Notes under the pieces: generated by a model | Told to the model about the DNA's origin: nothing | The model's database searches: none | What the model saw: the letters and a program-made list of their open reading frames with translations, nothing else | Position numbers and translations under genes: made by a program | NCBI GenBank assembly: GCA_009602735.1 | Contig: WELA01005894.1 | Coordinates: 124,001 to 188,000 of the forward strand | Length of the DNA stretch: 64,000 nucleotides | From: Mesotaenium endlicherianum | Taxonomy: Eukaryota > Streptophyta > Zygnematophyceae > Zygnematales > Mesotaeniaceae | Direction: 5' to 3' | Shown: one piece after another, positions 55,409 to 63,880 of the stretch | Position numbering within the stretch: the stretch's first letter is position 1 | Layout of the letters: each line of letters starts with the position of its first letter

Positions 55409-56245
55409 TTAATCAATTAATCCCGATAATACATTTTTCAATTGTCTCATTACATGCTCGATTGTTTCACCAGTTTCAGCTATCATATTTTTCACAAACG
55501 GGCTTTCCTCTTCCTGTTCAATATGATCCTGCAATATTCGTATTAGCCTTTCGGTTAGTGATTGATTGGAAGAAATAATTTTCTTTATTTCTCTCCCGAT
55601 AACAGTAGCAGATATTTCCTGCAAGCTTTTATCTTCCACGTCTTCGCTAAAAAGGTCGAAGTGTTCTTCACTGTAGATAAGAGTGGGATGAAGCTCAAAA
55701 AAATGATGGATTATATCTGCAATATCTCTTGCATCTTTTGACCTTTGTTCCGGCCTATCGTCGTAAGCAATCAGTTTCAAAAGGATAATAGACGGCAAGG
55801 TAGCCACCTTAAACTGATGTCCTGTTTCCAACGCTTGTCCTTCAGTACCTGAATTGTAAACTTCCATAAATCCATTGACCTTAATACTATCAAGTTCGAC
55901 TCCGGCAAACATTACACTATCGTTTATTTCTATTTCCCCAAACGGCAGAATATCCACCTGAATACTTGATGGAGACAGCATCACAAAGGCATTGGTCTTT
56001 GTATCTATGAATTTTTTGTTTTCTTTTAAATAGCTCCTAATCGCTTCATAATCATCCATGCTTCCTACCAATACTGCAAAATCAACATCTTTGGTTTGCC
56101 TGGATACGATATCTCCTTTTGCATACCAAATATCTTTTGCCAGTGCACCAATAACGTAATAATCAACTCCAGTTGCGCCAAAAGCTTCTTCAAGGGCGTC
56201 AAAGATCTCCCTTAGTTCACCCTCTCTTATATTACTTAAATCCAT
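55409..56245 (-). CDS. AbiEii-type nucleotidyltransferase (type IV toxin-antitoxin partner)
   Basis: 278 residues. The N-terminal nucleotidyltransferase core (DYYVIGALAKDIWY and TKDVDFAVLVG with paired acidic residues) matches the nucleotidyltransferase AbiEii/AbiGii family, and the C-terminal half is helical. It overlaps the upstream partner gene by 14 nt, a bicistronic arrangement. In AbiE systems the enzyme modifies tRNA acceptor stems and the partner acts as transcriptional repressor and antitoxin. The gene looks whole. Confidence 0.75.
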   Translation of the reverse strand: MDLSNIREGELREIFDALEEAFGATGVDYYVIGALAKDIWYAKGDIVSRQTKDVDFAVLVGSMDDYEAIRSYLKENKKFIDTKTNAFVMLSPSSIQVDILPFGEIEINDSVMFAGVELDSIKVNGFMEVYNSGTEGQALETGHQFKVATLPSIILLKLIAYDDRPEQRSKDARDIADIIHHFFELHPTLIYSEEHFDLFSEDVEDKSLQEISATVIGREIKKIISSNQSLTERLIRILQDHIEQEEESPFVKNMIAETGETIEHVMRQLKNVLSGLID

Positions 56246-57230
56246 CTTTCAAATAATTATTATAAATCATCGCTGCCGTTTCCTGACACCTTGGATCATT
56301 TGTTAACATCAGATCTGCATATACCAGTAAAGGCGGAGCATATTGCTCTTTGTCCTGCCCTTCATCTTTCCAGAACTTTTCGTAAAAATGCACATTGCCA
56401 TCTTCGTCAGGAATTAAAGTCCATTTAGGAATCAATGCGTTTTTTTGATTTGTATACACGGTAAGATGTGCCGGCACCAAGTGGTTGGTAAGTAATTCTC
56501 CTGCCGGCTCTCCGCCCCATTTGGTTTCGGTTGGCTCCAATGGCAATGCCTGCCAGTTTCCCAACCTCTTTTTATCCCAAAATCTATAAGTACCTAAGTG
56601 TAATGCTGGTCTAAGGGTTTCCCTGAAACCGGTTAACCACCTGTCTAATAAGGCTTCTTTATTCTGTAGCTTTACAGTAGTGTCATTAATGGGGAGGATA
56701 AACCCAGCATCTTTAAGTCCTTCCATGATGTTTTTAACATTTCCGAGCGCCACCCCTGTTGTCTCTGCTAATTTGCGATAAGGCATATTGATCGCCTGTT
56801 CGTTCAATAGCAGGTAAAAAACCATTTTCAAACCGGTCTTGGTAAAGGCTCTGTTGGTGATGGCTTTTTTCTTTTCAGTAGTTTTTTGGCCGTCTATCCA
56901 AATAAAGTTATCGGCTACATCGAGGTATATATTTCCTGCAGCATCCAAATAGCCGATTTTCTTTTCCCTTAGCCGTTCTTTGAGTGTTGGAAAAATGGTT
57001 TCTGCCACTACCATAAAGGGCTGATATTTGACCGCCAGCTCAAATATTTTATCAAGCTGGTGTAATCTTAGTTCTTTCTTAATCTCTGCGAATACATGCA
57101 AGTTGCCTTTCTGGAAATAAAAGTCAACCTCCCCATCTATTTCATCATGACGTGGTTTCCACTTGGCTTTTAACCCGGTTTGTTGGGTAAGGCGTTCTAA
57201 TGCCGTATTTATAATTTGATCTTCGTTCAT
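56232..57230 (-). CDS. AbiEi-type antitoxin/transcriptional regulator
   Basis: 332 residues. The N-terminal third resembles a nuclease-like fold (HDEIDGEVDFYFQKGNLHVFAEIKKELRL), the middle holds a winged-helix region (MPYRKLAETTGVALGNVKNIMEGLKDAGFI), typical of type IV antitoxin AbiEi-family proteins. It is transcribed first in the pair; an inverted repeat 11 nt before its start probably serves as its operator. Confidence 0.75.
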   Translation of the reverse strand: MNEDQIINTALERLTQQTGLKAKWKPRHDEIDGEVDFYFQKGNLHVFAEIKKELRLHQLDKIFELAVKYQPFMVVAETIFPTLKERLREKKIGYLDAAGNIYLDVADNFIWIDGQKTTEKKKAITNRAFTKTGLKMVFYLLLNEQAINMPYRKLAETTGVALGNVKNIMEGLKDAGFILPINDTTVKLQNKEALLDRWLTGFRETLRPALHLGTYRFWDKKRLGNWQALPLEPTETKWGGEPAGELLTNHLVPAHLTVYTNQKNALIPKWTLIPDEDGNVHFYEKFWKDEGQDKEQYAPPLLVYADLMLTNDPRCQETAAMIYNNYLKDGFK

Positions 57231-57240
57231 ATATTATTAG

Positions 57241-57259
57241 TGTTCACTGCACGTGAACA
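57241..57259. promoter_or_regulatory. Inverted repeat before the AbiE-type pair
   Basis: TGTTCAC and GTGAACA separated by five bases. A TAATTTTA box (7/8) on the minus strand lies just upstream, so the repeat would cover the transcription start and fits an autoregulatory operator. Confidence 0.6.
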
Positions 57260-57315
57260 AGTAAAATTAATGAACATTCTTGATTTTAGCTGTTTTTATT
57301 CATTTATCTCTCTAA

Positions 57316-57338
57316 GTTGTTGCAAAAAATGCAACAAC
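57316..57338. other. 9-bp inverted repeat
   Basis: GTTGTTGCA and its exact complement with a five-base loop in an AT-rich spacer. No T-tract; role unknown. Confidence 0.5.
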
Positions 57339-57504
57339 TCCCCTCATTTTTCTATTTCCCCCGTAAACATTCTTTAATTAACTGTAAATCAAATGCTTAT
57401 ATTAGTAAGACAAACTATCCATCTGAGCTAAGTATTGATCATACAGATCCGTTTCCTTTAACAACACAGTAATCTCCAACAATTATCGCGATCACGCCCG
57501 CGAG

Positions 57505-57825
57505 TTGGCCGCATCCCGGATATTGCTGCAGCACGCCCTGCGTTGGGAAAGATCACTCACCCTGCGCCGCTACATAGCAGAACTCCGTGATCGCGCCACA
57601 GTCGGAGGCACTACCTTATCCGATGAAATGACTAATTACCTGGAATGGGCTGCAAAAAAAGCCGATTGGTACGACCCCTTCATCAATGCAATTGACGATT
57701 TATTATCCACAAAGACAAGGAGGCAATTGAACAACCTGCCGAGAAAAAAACTTCCCAGTTTGGATTTGCAGACTTGGGTGATTCCAATGCAAGCGATTAC
57801 TATCCCGGAAAACCATGGTATCTAA
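57505..57825 (+). CDS. Unrecognised short protein, possibly a C-terminal fragment
   Basis: The open frame runs from 57439 without an ATG; the first plausible start is a TTG at 57505 (106 residues). It is helical and charged (RRYIAELRDRATV, TNYLEWAAKKADWYDPFINAIDDLL) and I cannot assign a family. Lack of a good start suggests the 3' part of a longer gene lost with neighbouring DNA. Confidence that it is expressed is low. Confidence 0.35.
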   Translation: MAASRILLQHALRWERSLTLRRYIAELRDRATVGGTTLSDEMTNYLEWAAKKADWYDPFINAIDDLLSTKTRRQLNNLPRKKLPSLDLQTWVIPMQAITIPENHGI

Positions 57826-58269
57826 AATAGTGGTACCAGTTATATTTTGATTGAGTCATAATTGCCTCAATTGCCTCATCCGTTTGAACTACCGAAAAAA
57901 GCTCGGTAGTTCAAAGCTAAAGATAGTTGGCATCTTTTAACAAAAAGCAATTGGCTCATAGTAGGCTCAGTGGGCTCATTGATTTTCAGATATGGTTCGT
58001 GCACAGTAGTGAAGCGAGTTTACTCGCAGGAGCGGATGAAAGAAAAAAATAACACCGGGCGCCGGCCCGGTGAGGTCACTTGGGTAATACAATGCGGGAG
58101 GATCAGCGGAGGCCGATGATAGAAGGCCGAAGCTACTCATCGGCCTAACAATTCGACAATTCCAGCGACTTTTTATGAAGTTTTAAAAAAATTGAAAAAA
58201 AAACTTGCGAAACCAAACAGTTGCATATATATTTGCAACCGATCAGTTTCATTAAAGTAAATAGAAAAA
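57826..58269. other. Intergenic, no gene seen
   Basis: About 440 bases, mixed composition. It contains a 13-bp inverted repeat (TTTGAACTACCGA at 57883 with its complement at 57903) and several GGCTCA words near 57955. The last 100 bases are strongly AT-rich and should hold the arsR-type promoter. Confidence 0.4.
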
Positions 58270-58590
58270 ATGCGTAGAGACATTTTTCAAGCAATTGCTG
58301 ACCCAACCAGAAGGGCAATTATTGCTTTAATTGCATTACAGGCAATGACACCAAACGCCATTGCTGAAAATTTCAACACTACCCGACAAGCGGTTTCAAA
58401 ACATTTGCGTATTCTGACAGAGTGTGAACTTGTAAAACAAGAATATCAAGGTAGAGAAATTTATTACTCTCTTGAAATTGATAAAATGAAAGAAATCGAC
58501 AAATGGTTAGATCAATATCGGAAAATTTGGGAAACCCAATTTAACCAATTAGACAACTTATTAACATCAATTAAAAGAAATAAAAAATGA
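58270..58590 (+). CDS. ArsR-family winged-helix repressor
   Basis: 106 residues; the helix-turn-helix [23 protein letters not shown] and the wing ([13 protein letters not shown]) are clear. No metal-binding ELCVCDL motif. The next gene encodes an SRPBCC protein, with 4-nt overlap; such pairs are frequent in bacteria and the regulator controls its own operon. AT-richer than core genes. Confidence 0.92.
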   Translation: MRRDIFQAIADPTRRAIIALIALQAMTPNAIAENFNTTRQAVSKHLRILTECELVKQEYQGREIYYSLEIDKMKEIDKWLDQYRKIWETQFNQLDNLLTSIKRNKK

Positions 58591-59087
58591 ACAAATTACC
58601 ATTTGAATTTAGGGTTGATAAAACAACAAACACCGTATTAATGAGCAGAGAATTTGCAGCCGACCTTTCATCGGTTTGGGACGCATTTACTAAACAAGAA
58701 ATACTTGACCAATGGTGGGCCCCAAAACCTTTGGCATCAAAAACATATTCAATGGACTTTAAAGTGGGTGGCAAAAGATTTTACGCAATGGTTAGTACCG
58801 AAGGGCAAGAGAATTATGGCGTTCAGGAATACACAGCCATTAACCCTAAAACCAATTTGCAGTGGGCATCATCGTTTGCTGACAAAGACGGAAACATAAA
58901 CACACAATTTCCAACTTCAAATTGGGAATTGAATTTTAGCGAACAAAATGGAATAACAAAAGTGAACATTGCAATAAAGCACAAAACCCTTGCTAACATT
59001 GAAATGCTCATCAAAATGGGTTTCAAAGAAGGTTTCACTATGACATTAAATGAACTGGAAGAATTATTACATCATATAAAAAATTGA
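58587..59087 (+). CDS. SRPBCC/AHSA1-like protein
   Basis: 166 residues of the Aha1/START fold: [24 protein letters not shown] and the GGKRFYAMV... [15 protein letters not shown] pattern. It binds a hydrophobic ligand or activates a partner; the ligand is unknown. Co-transcribed with the ArsR-type gene upstream and the hydrolase 4 nt downstream. Confidence 0.88.
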   Translation: MNKLPFEFRVDKTTNTVLMSREFAADLSSVWDAFTKQEILDQWWAPKPLASKTYSMDFKVGGKRFYAMVSTEGQENYGVQEYTAINPKTNLQWASSFADKDGNINTQFPTSNWELNFSEQNGITKVNIAIKHKTLANIEMLIKMGFKEGFTMTLNELEELLHHIKN

Positions 59088-59090
59088 GAA

Positions 59091-59954
59091 ATGAAAAAGG
59101 GAAAAATTCAATTTCTTAAACCAATCCTATTTGTTGCAATTATGTTTGTAGCATCTACTTTAAACGGACAACAAATTAAACCTTCCAACAGCGGGTATGC
59201 ACCCGTTAATGGTATCAAAGTATATTACGAAGTATATGGCGAGGGCAGGCCCATAGTTTTATTACATGGCGCTTTTTATACAATTGAAATGAACTGGAGC
59301 CAATTGATCCCTGAGTTGTCAAAAACCAGGAAAGTAATTGCCATTGAATTGCAAGGACATGGACATTCACCCTATTCAGATAGAAAATTATCATTTCCTG
59401 CTTTAGCAAGTGATGTGGAGGAAGTAATGGATTACCTGAAAATTGACAGTGCCGATGTAGCAGGATATAGTATGGGTGGCTCTGTGGCTTACCAGTTTGC
59501 TATACAAAGCCCCAGGCGGTTAAGAAAATTAGTGATCATTTCTTCTACTTATAAAAGCAGTGGCTGGTTACCCGAAGTAACCAATGCGTTTAAAGCATTC
59601 AAGCCTGAATTTTTTTCGAATAGCCCTTTCGAAACCGCATACGACGCGATTGCCCCTGATAAAACAAAATGGACAAAGTACTTAGAGCAGATGATTGCTT
59701 TCGCCCAGACTCCAATTGACCTCGGTGAGTCCAATGTTTCTAAGATATCCTCGCCTGTATTGATCATTTCCGGTGACAATGACGGACTGGATAAAGTTGA
59801 GCTGGCAAAAACATATCAATTGCTAGGAGGTGGGGGGTCTGATCTACGGCCAATGCCAAAATCGCAATTGGCTATTGTCCCTTCACAAGGACATGTCAGT
59901 TTGATGATGCAGACGACTACGATCCTGACTTATATGAACAGTTTTTTAAATTAA
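59091..59954 (+). CDS. Secreted alpha/beta hydrolase
   Basis: 287 residues with signal peptide (KIQFLKPILFVAIMFVASTLNGQ). Oxyanion region VLLHGAFY, nucleophile elbow GYSMGG (Ser), acid in SGDNDG and histidine in SQGHVSL give a complete triad. Substrate unknown. Last gene of the ArsR/SRPBCC operon. Confidence 0.9.
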   Translation: MKKGKIQFLKPILFVAIMFVASTLNGQQIKPSNSGYAPVNGIKVYYEVYGEGRPIVLLHGAFYTIEMNWSQLIPELSKTRKVIAIELQGHGHSPYSDRKLSFPALASDVEEVMDYLKIDSADVAGYSMGGSVAYQFAIQSPRRLRKLVIISSTYKSSGWLPEVTNAFKAFKPEFFSNSPFETAYDAIAPDKTKWTKYLEQMIAFAQTPIDLGESNVSKISSPVLIISGDNDGLDKVELAKTYQLLGGGGSDLRPMPKSQLAIVPSQGHVSLMMQTTTILTYMNSFLN

Positions 59955-60293
59955 ATAGAAGCAGGAGGACACATAAGACGGTTTCAAACATGGAGGCTGG
60001 ATAGCAGCTACCGGTTGCCAAAACAGAGTGATCGCCAATAAAAGAATGGCCCACCAATATCTTTGTTTAACAAATTGTGCCTTGCACAGCTGAAAATAAC
60101 GTCCTTAAATAATAGAAAATCAGGCGCTTAGTTAGGCGACCATTTCCAAATCCGCCAGGAAGTGATTCGAGAAACGTCCACTCCGGGCAACAGGCGCCTC
60201 TCGCGATAGTAAGGGACGTTTTTCTTTGGTAGCGGCCACCCCGACGAACAATGAAAACGGGTAGGTTGCAATATATATATCTAAAATTTAGTA
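59955..60293. other. Intergenic with left direct repeat of the hsp20 cassette
   Basis: About 340 bases. Apart from the 45-bp repeat at 60147 (see separate entry) no gene is supported; overlapping short frames on the minus strand have no family features. Confidence 0.4.
60147..60191 (+). repeat. 45-bp direct repeat, left copy
   Basis: Matches 61314-61358 at 38 of 45 positions in the same orientation (core GCCAG-AAGTGATTCGA). The two copies bracket the hypothetical gene and hsp20. Confidence 0.75.
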
Positions 60294-60584
60294 TTACTTT
60301 GATCCCATGTTTAGCAGTTTGAACATTTCCCGCGTAATGCATTTCACATTTGCTGCAATTTCTTCTGCCGTACAGCTCACTATCTTGAGGTTGACCGGCA
60401 GCCCCTCCTTTGTTTCCATCAAATCCATATGCAGCATATCAGTTTCTTGCGGCAATTCCCGCCCCTTCAACTGACTGAACGTGCTATATGCAAATTCTCG
60501 GTCGTCTCCCAGGTTGAACGACCCATAGGACTCGAATCCATCAATTGTTCGTAACCGAAGTATGACATAAAACATAGTTCTCAT
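60294..60584 (-). CDS. Conserved-looking small hypothetical protein
   Basis: 96 residues from the ATG at 60584 (MRTMFYVILRLRTIDGFESYG). It has alternating beta/helix character (VKIVSCTAEEIAANVKCITREMF at the end) and no recognised domain. Thirty open codons upstream do not add features. It is divergent from hsp20 within the repeat-bounded cassette. Confidence 0.55.
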   Translation of the reverse strand: MRTMFYVILRLRTIDGFESYGSFNLGDDREFAYSTFSQLKGRELPQETDMLHMDLMETKEGLPVNLKIVSCTAEEIAANVKCITREMFKLLNMGSK

Positions 60585-60826
60585 AACAATCGATTTATAC
60601 CGCTGTGATAAACAGAAAATTAGTCGATAACACGCTAATTTTTCCATCAGGCAATCACGATGCCATCTTCTCATTTATGCAAAAATGACATACCGCCTTA
60701 TCGCTTTTTAAGATATGATGTCGATAATTTTCGCCTGTATTTTTCTGAACAGCTGTCATTTTTTCAACAGTAAGTCAATTGGCATTCATATTGATCTGCG
60801 AAAATTAACCTTAAAAACGAAAAATC

Positions 60827-61288
60827 ATGAACAACATCATCAAAAGAGCGGACAATCGTCCGACCACATTTGGAAGTGTTGTGGATGAACTCTTCCAAAG
60901 TAATTTAAATCGTTTTTTTGACGATCGGCCTTGGGGTTTCAACGGTTTACAGTCGGATACCCGCGTACCGGTGAACATCGTCGAGACCGATACGGCCTAT
61001 GAGGTTCAGGTGGTCGCGCCGGGCTTGAAGAAAGAGGATTTTCAACTGGCATTTACAGTCGATACCCTGACAGTCTCTTTCGAGCACAACGAACAGAAAA
61101 TGGAAAGTGATCAGCGAAAATGGATACGCCGGGAATACCGCTCCACATCCTTTTCCCGCAGTTTTACTGTAGACAGTACGGTAGATGTAGAAAAAGCGAA
61201 TGCCCGTTATGAAAACGGAATATTATCGCTCACGCTTCCTAAAAGGGAAGAGGCTAAGCGCATTTCGCGTAAGATCGCGGTGCAATAA
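60827..61288 (+). CDS. Hsp20/alpha-crystallin small heat-shock protein
   Basis: 153 residues. The alpha-crystallin domain spans about 45-140 (RVPVNIVETDTAYEVQVVAPGLKKEDFQ; YENGILSLTLPKREEAKRISRKI) with the C-terminal IxI/V-like motif. ATP-independent holdase. GC content is higher than in surrounding genes. Has its own terminator. Flanked by the 45-bp direct repeats. Confidence 0.93.
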   Translation: MNNIIKRADNRPTTFGSVVDELFQSNLNRFFDDRPWGFNGLQSDTRVPVNIVETDTAYEVQVVAPGLKKEDFQLAFTVDTLTVSFEHNEQKMESDQRKWIRREYRSTSFSRSFTVDSTVDVEKANARYENGILSLTLPKREEAKRISRKIAVQ

Positions 61289-61313
61289 TTAAGGGGTCAA
61301 TACAAATCAGCCT

Positions 61314-61358
61314 CAAATCTGCCAGCAAGTGATTCGAAAAGTGTCCAGTCAGGGCAAC
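61314..61358 (+). repeat. 45-bp direct repeat, right copy
   Basis: 38/45 identical to 60147-60191, 1167 bp away in the same orientation. Confidence 0.75.
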
Positions 61359-61361
61359 GCG

Positions 61362-61400
61362 AATGGACAAATCGATTTTTTTCGGTTTGTCCATTTTTAT
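61362..61400 (+). terminator. Terminator of hsp20
   Basis: Stem AATGGACAAA/TTTGTCCATT with a 14-base loop followed by a T-rich run. Confidence 0.8.
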
Positions 61401-61504
61401 TTTCGCTTAAACCATCGCCAACACAGAATATTAGCCGAGTAGCTGATTGAGCCGACCAGCATATTCTGCCGGCAGTTTTAATCACCCGCGCTTTGCATTA
61501 TTAT

Positions 61505-61830
61505 CTATTTGCCCTGTATCTTTTTCACAAAGTCAGGCCGCGGCAAAAATTGTATTCTGTGGCCGGTCCTGCGTTCTTCGAATACCCCCTGTTCTGCAAG
61601 ACCATTTAAATCATTTCTTGCCGTTTGATTACTGACTCCAAAATTATTCTGTACTTGCTGAACCGTAAAAAACAGCGTAGTATCCTGCATCAGTTCCTGT
61701 AGAAGGATGATCTGGCGTTCATTAAAGTTGGTATGTCTGAGCAGGGTTAACGCGTTCTGCTTTTCCGTCGTTTTTTGCTTGATATAATGCTTAAGTTCAT
61801 CCAGCGCTTTGACTATTGATTTGAGACAGC
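61505..61830 (-). pseudogene. Fic-family gene remnant (C-terminal part only)
   Basis: The frame matches the C-terminal region of Fic-family proteins: helices ending ALTLLRHTNFNERQ, then a winged-helix-like part (FTVQQVQNNFGVSNQTARND) and LEERRTGHR-type ending. The catalytic Fic domain is absent, so this is a truncated fossil. It is preceded by an IS-like terminal sequence. Confidence 0.6.
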
Positions 61831-61834
61831 CCCT
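61821..61834 (-). mobile_element. Possible insertion-sequence end
   Basis: GGGGCTGTCTCAAA on the minus strand resembles the terminal inverted repeats of several IS families. Only one end is visible and no transposase is present. Confidence 0.35.
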
Positions 61835-61868
61835 TTTTATTAAAGATCATCCACACGATATTGGATCA

Positions 61869-63869
61869 CTATTTTTTAAGGTACCCATAATACTCATCAT
61901 CCGTTGCACAATCCCACCAAACCGGCATACTCCAGATATTGGGATCAGCTGCATGCGCATTTAAGGCAAGTGTATTTACAGAGTTGTAATTGATCTCATA
62001 TACGGGTGGCAACTGCCAACGGCGCATCCAGTACCTGGGATCTGTTGGAGAACCACCTGTTAACTGTGACTGGCCTGTAAACAAAGGTCCTCGCTGATAA
62101 CCCGGATAAACAACGCCAAAGCCAGCTATGTTGCCAGCGCTGAAATTGAAGCGTCGCATATCATTCCAGTTTTCAATGCTGCAACCCATGGCCACATACT
62201 TTTGCAGCATGATATCTGACATGGTCAGCGCACCGGGGGCAACGGCAGCACTCGCCATATAAGCACTGATGGCGTTTTGATCCATAGGCGCCATATCAGG
62301 ATTGGTAGCAGTATACCCGGCGGCTTTCCATTGGCTCAGCTTAGTCTGCATCATATCCATGTGTGCCTGGATACCGGCTTTATATGCCGTATATGCATTT
62401 CCCATATCGCCTTTTCGCATATAAACTTCAGCCTTGATAAAACACATCTCATGGTAAGTCACGATCTCCTGGTCAGAAACAGGCCGAACCTGGAACGACC
62501 CTGTAGACGCCACCACGCCGGCGTTAAATGCGGCAGTAGAAGGATACCAACTCACATCCGTTTGCCCCTGTGCAGTGATGCCTGATGTGGCGACTGAGCT
62601 GCTACGCAGGTTTACATAAATGGTATCGCCTGCATACAGGTAATTGGTACTGTTTATAAAAATAGAACCGGCTTTGTAGATCACCACTACGTTATTGCCA
62701 CTGCTGCTGGCATCATAACGTCCTGCTGCTATTTGTGCGGCAGTAAAATTTGCACGGTCCGTTGCATCGGCAATAGTGTATGTTATTTTCGTATTTGCAG
62801 CGGCGTAAGTAGGTGTTTGAATAGAAGTGGCACCTCCTTTCAACAAGCGGGCTGCAGGACCATAAGAATCCACACCCTGTGAACGGGTCCAGGTATAAGA
62901 CGCTACCTTACCATTACCATCCAGTTGCACGCCCGACATATAAGCAGGTACAATTTTACTCATGCGGGGATCCGTTACACCTGAACCACGCATATTGGTC
63001 AGCAGGTTATAATAGTATTGAGAAATGCGGTTGGAACTTCCGTAAGCCGCATAGTCAAAGTTGCCATTGGTTACTACCGGGTCGCCATACAAATAATCGG
63101 TTACTGTGCTGTTGTTAAAGCCAGGGCCTACTATATTGTCGGCAATAGACTGAGGCCCCTTCGATAAACAATACAGAACAGAATCCGGATTGAACGATGC
63201 TTTTTTCGACAGCTTGAGCATATAACGGGCTTTCAATCCCCAGCACATTTTTATCCACTTGCTTACATCCCCGCCGTTCCACAGATCGCCGGTAGCCAAT
63301 GCGGGCGCCCCGGCATCTTGTGTTTTACCGAACAAGCTGATGGCTTCATTCAGTTTTGCCATGCATCCGTTATAAATGGTTTTGCCATCATCTGGCTTGG
63401 GACTCGGGTTCCCCGTTCCTGCCTGTGTATAGGGCATTTCTCCATACAGGTCCAGCATCTGCATATAACCCAATGCATGGAATACATCGGCAGCAGCCAT
63501 ATAATGATAGGCCCCTTGCTTCTGGGCGGAGTTATACAAATCAACCACATTGGAAGACACTTCCACAAACCATGTTTGATAGGGCGTTGTTGAATTGCCG
63601 CTTGAACATTGCCATGTGGTGCTGAATGTATTAGGGTTGCCGCTGTTAGAATAATAAACGCCTGCCTGGCATGCCGTACGATAATTGGTAACGCCTGATG
63701 TGTACTGGTAAAAATGTTCAATCCAGGGTAACCTGTTTTGAACCAATACGTTTTTATTGTTTGGGTTATCCGTATCCGTATTTACATCCAGGAACTTCTT
63801 ACATGAGGTTGCTCCCAGTGCAAGCAGTGAAATCGCCAATATATATTTTGAGCTTTTCATAATCTTCAT
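61869..63869 (-). CDS. SusD/RagB-family outer membrane lipoprotein
   Basis: 666 residues. Lipoprotein signal (MKSSKYILAISLLALGATSCKKF, lipobox cysteine). TPR-like helical SusD architecture with motifs FHALGYMQMLDLYGEMPYTQA and a C-terminal RRW region. It binds a glycan or other polymer at the surface together with its SusC partner, whose end lies 11 nt upstream. The start may be at 63869 or 63860; both retain the signal. Confidence 0.92.
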   Translation of the reverse strand: MKIMKSSKYILAISLLALGATSCKKFLDVNTDTDNPNNKNVLVQNRLPWIEHFYQYTSGVTNYRTACQAGVYYSNSGNPNTFSTTWQCSSGNSTTPYQTWFVEVSSNVVDLYNSAQKQGAYHYMAAADVFHALGYMQMLDLYGEMPYTQAGTGNPSPKPDDGKTIYNGCMAKLNEAISLFGKTQDAGAPALATGDLWNGGDVSKWIKMCWGLKARYMLKLSKKASFNPDSVLYCLSKGPQSIADNIVGPGFNNSTVTDYLYGDPVVTNGNFDYAAYGSSNRISQYYYNLLTNMRGSGVTDPRMSKIVPAYMSGVQLDGNGKVASYTWTRSQGVDSYGPAARLLKGGATSIQTPTYAAANTKITYTIADATDRANFTAAQIAAGRYDASSSGNNVVVIYKAGSIFINSTNYLYAGDTIYVNLRSSSVATSGITAQGQTDVSWYPSTAAFNAGVVASTGSFQVRPVSDQEIVTYHEMCFIKAEVYMRKGDMGNAYTAYKAGIQAHMDMMQTKLSQWKAAGYTATNPDMAPMDQNAISAYMASAAVAPGALTMSDIMLQKYVAMGCSIENWNDMRRFNFSAGNIAGFGVVYPGYQRGPLFTGQSQLTGGSPTDPRYWMRRWQLPPVYEINYNSVNTLALNAHAADPNIWSMPVWWDCATDDEYYGYLKK

Positions 63870-63880
63870 TTTTTCATTGG

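Noticed and set aside
60120-60200. Integron attC site
   Set aside because: A GTTAGGC word is present but the matching 5' core and paired L/R boxes are not; no integron integrase.
60067-60342. Minus-strand frame with a stretch resembling the one at 61297
   Set aside because: The similarity is the 45-bp DNA repeat itself; similarity is comparable in more than one frame, so coding is not shown.
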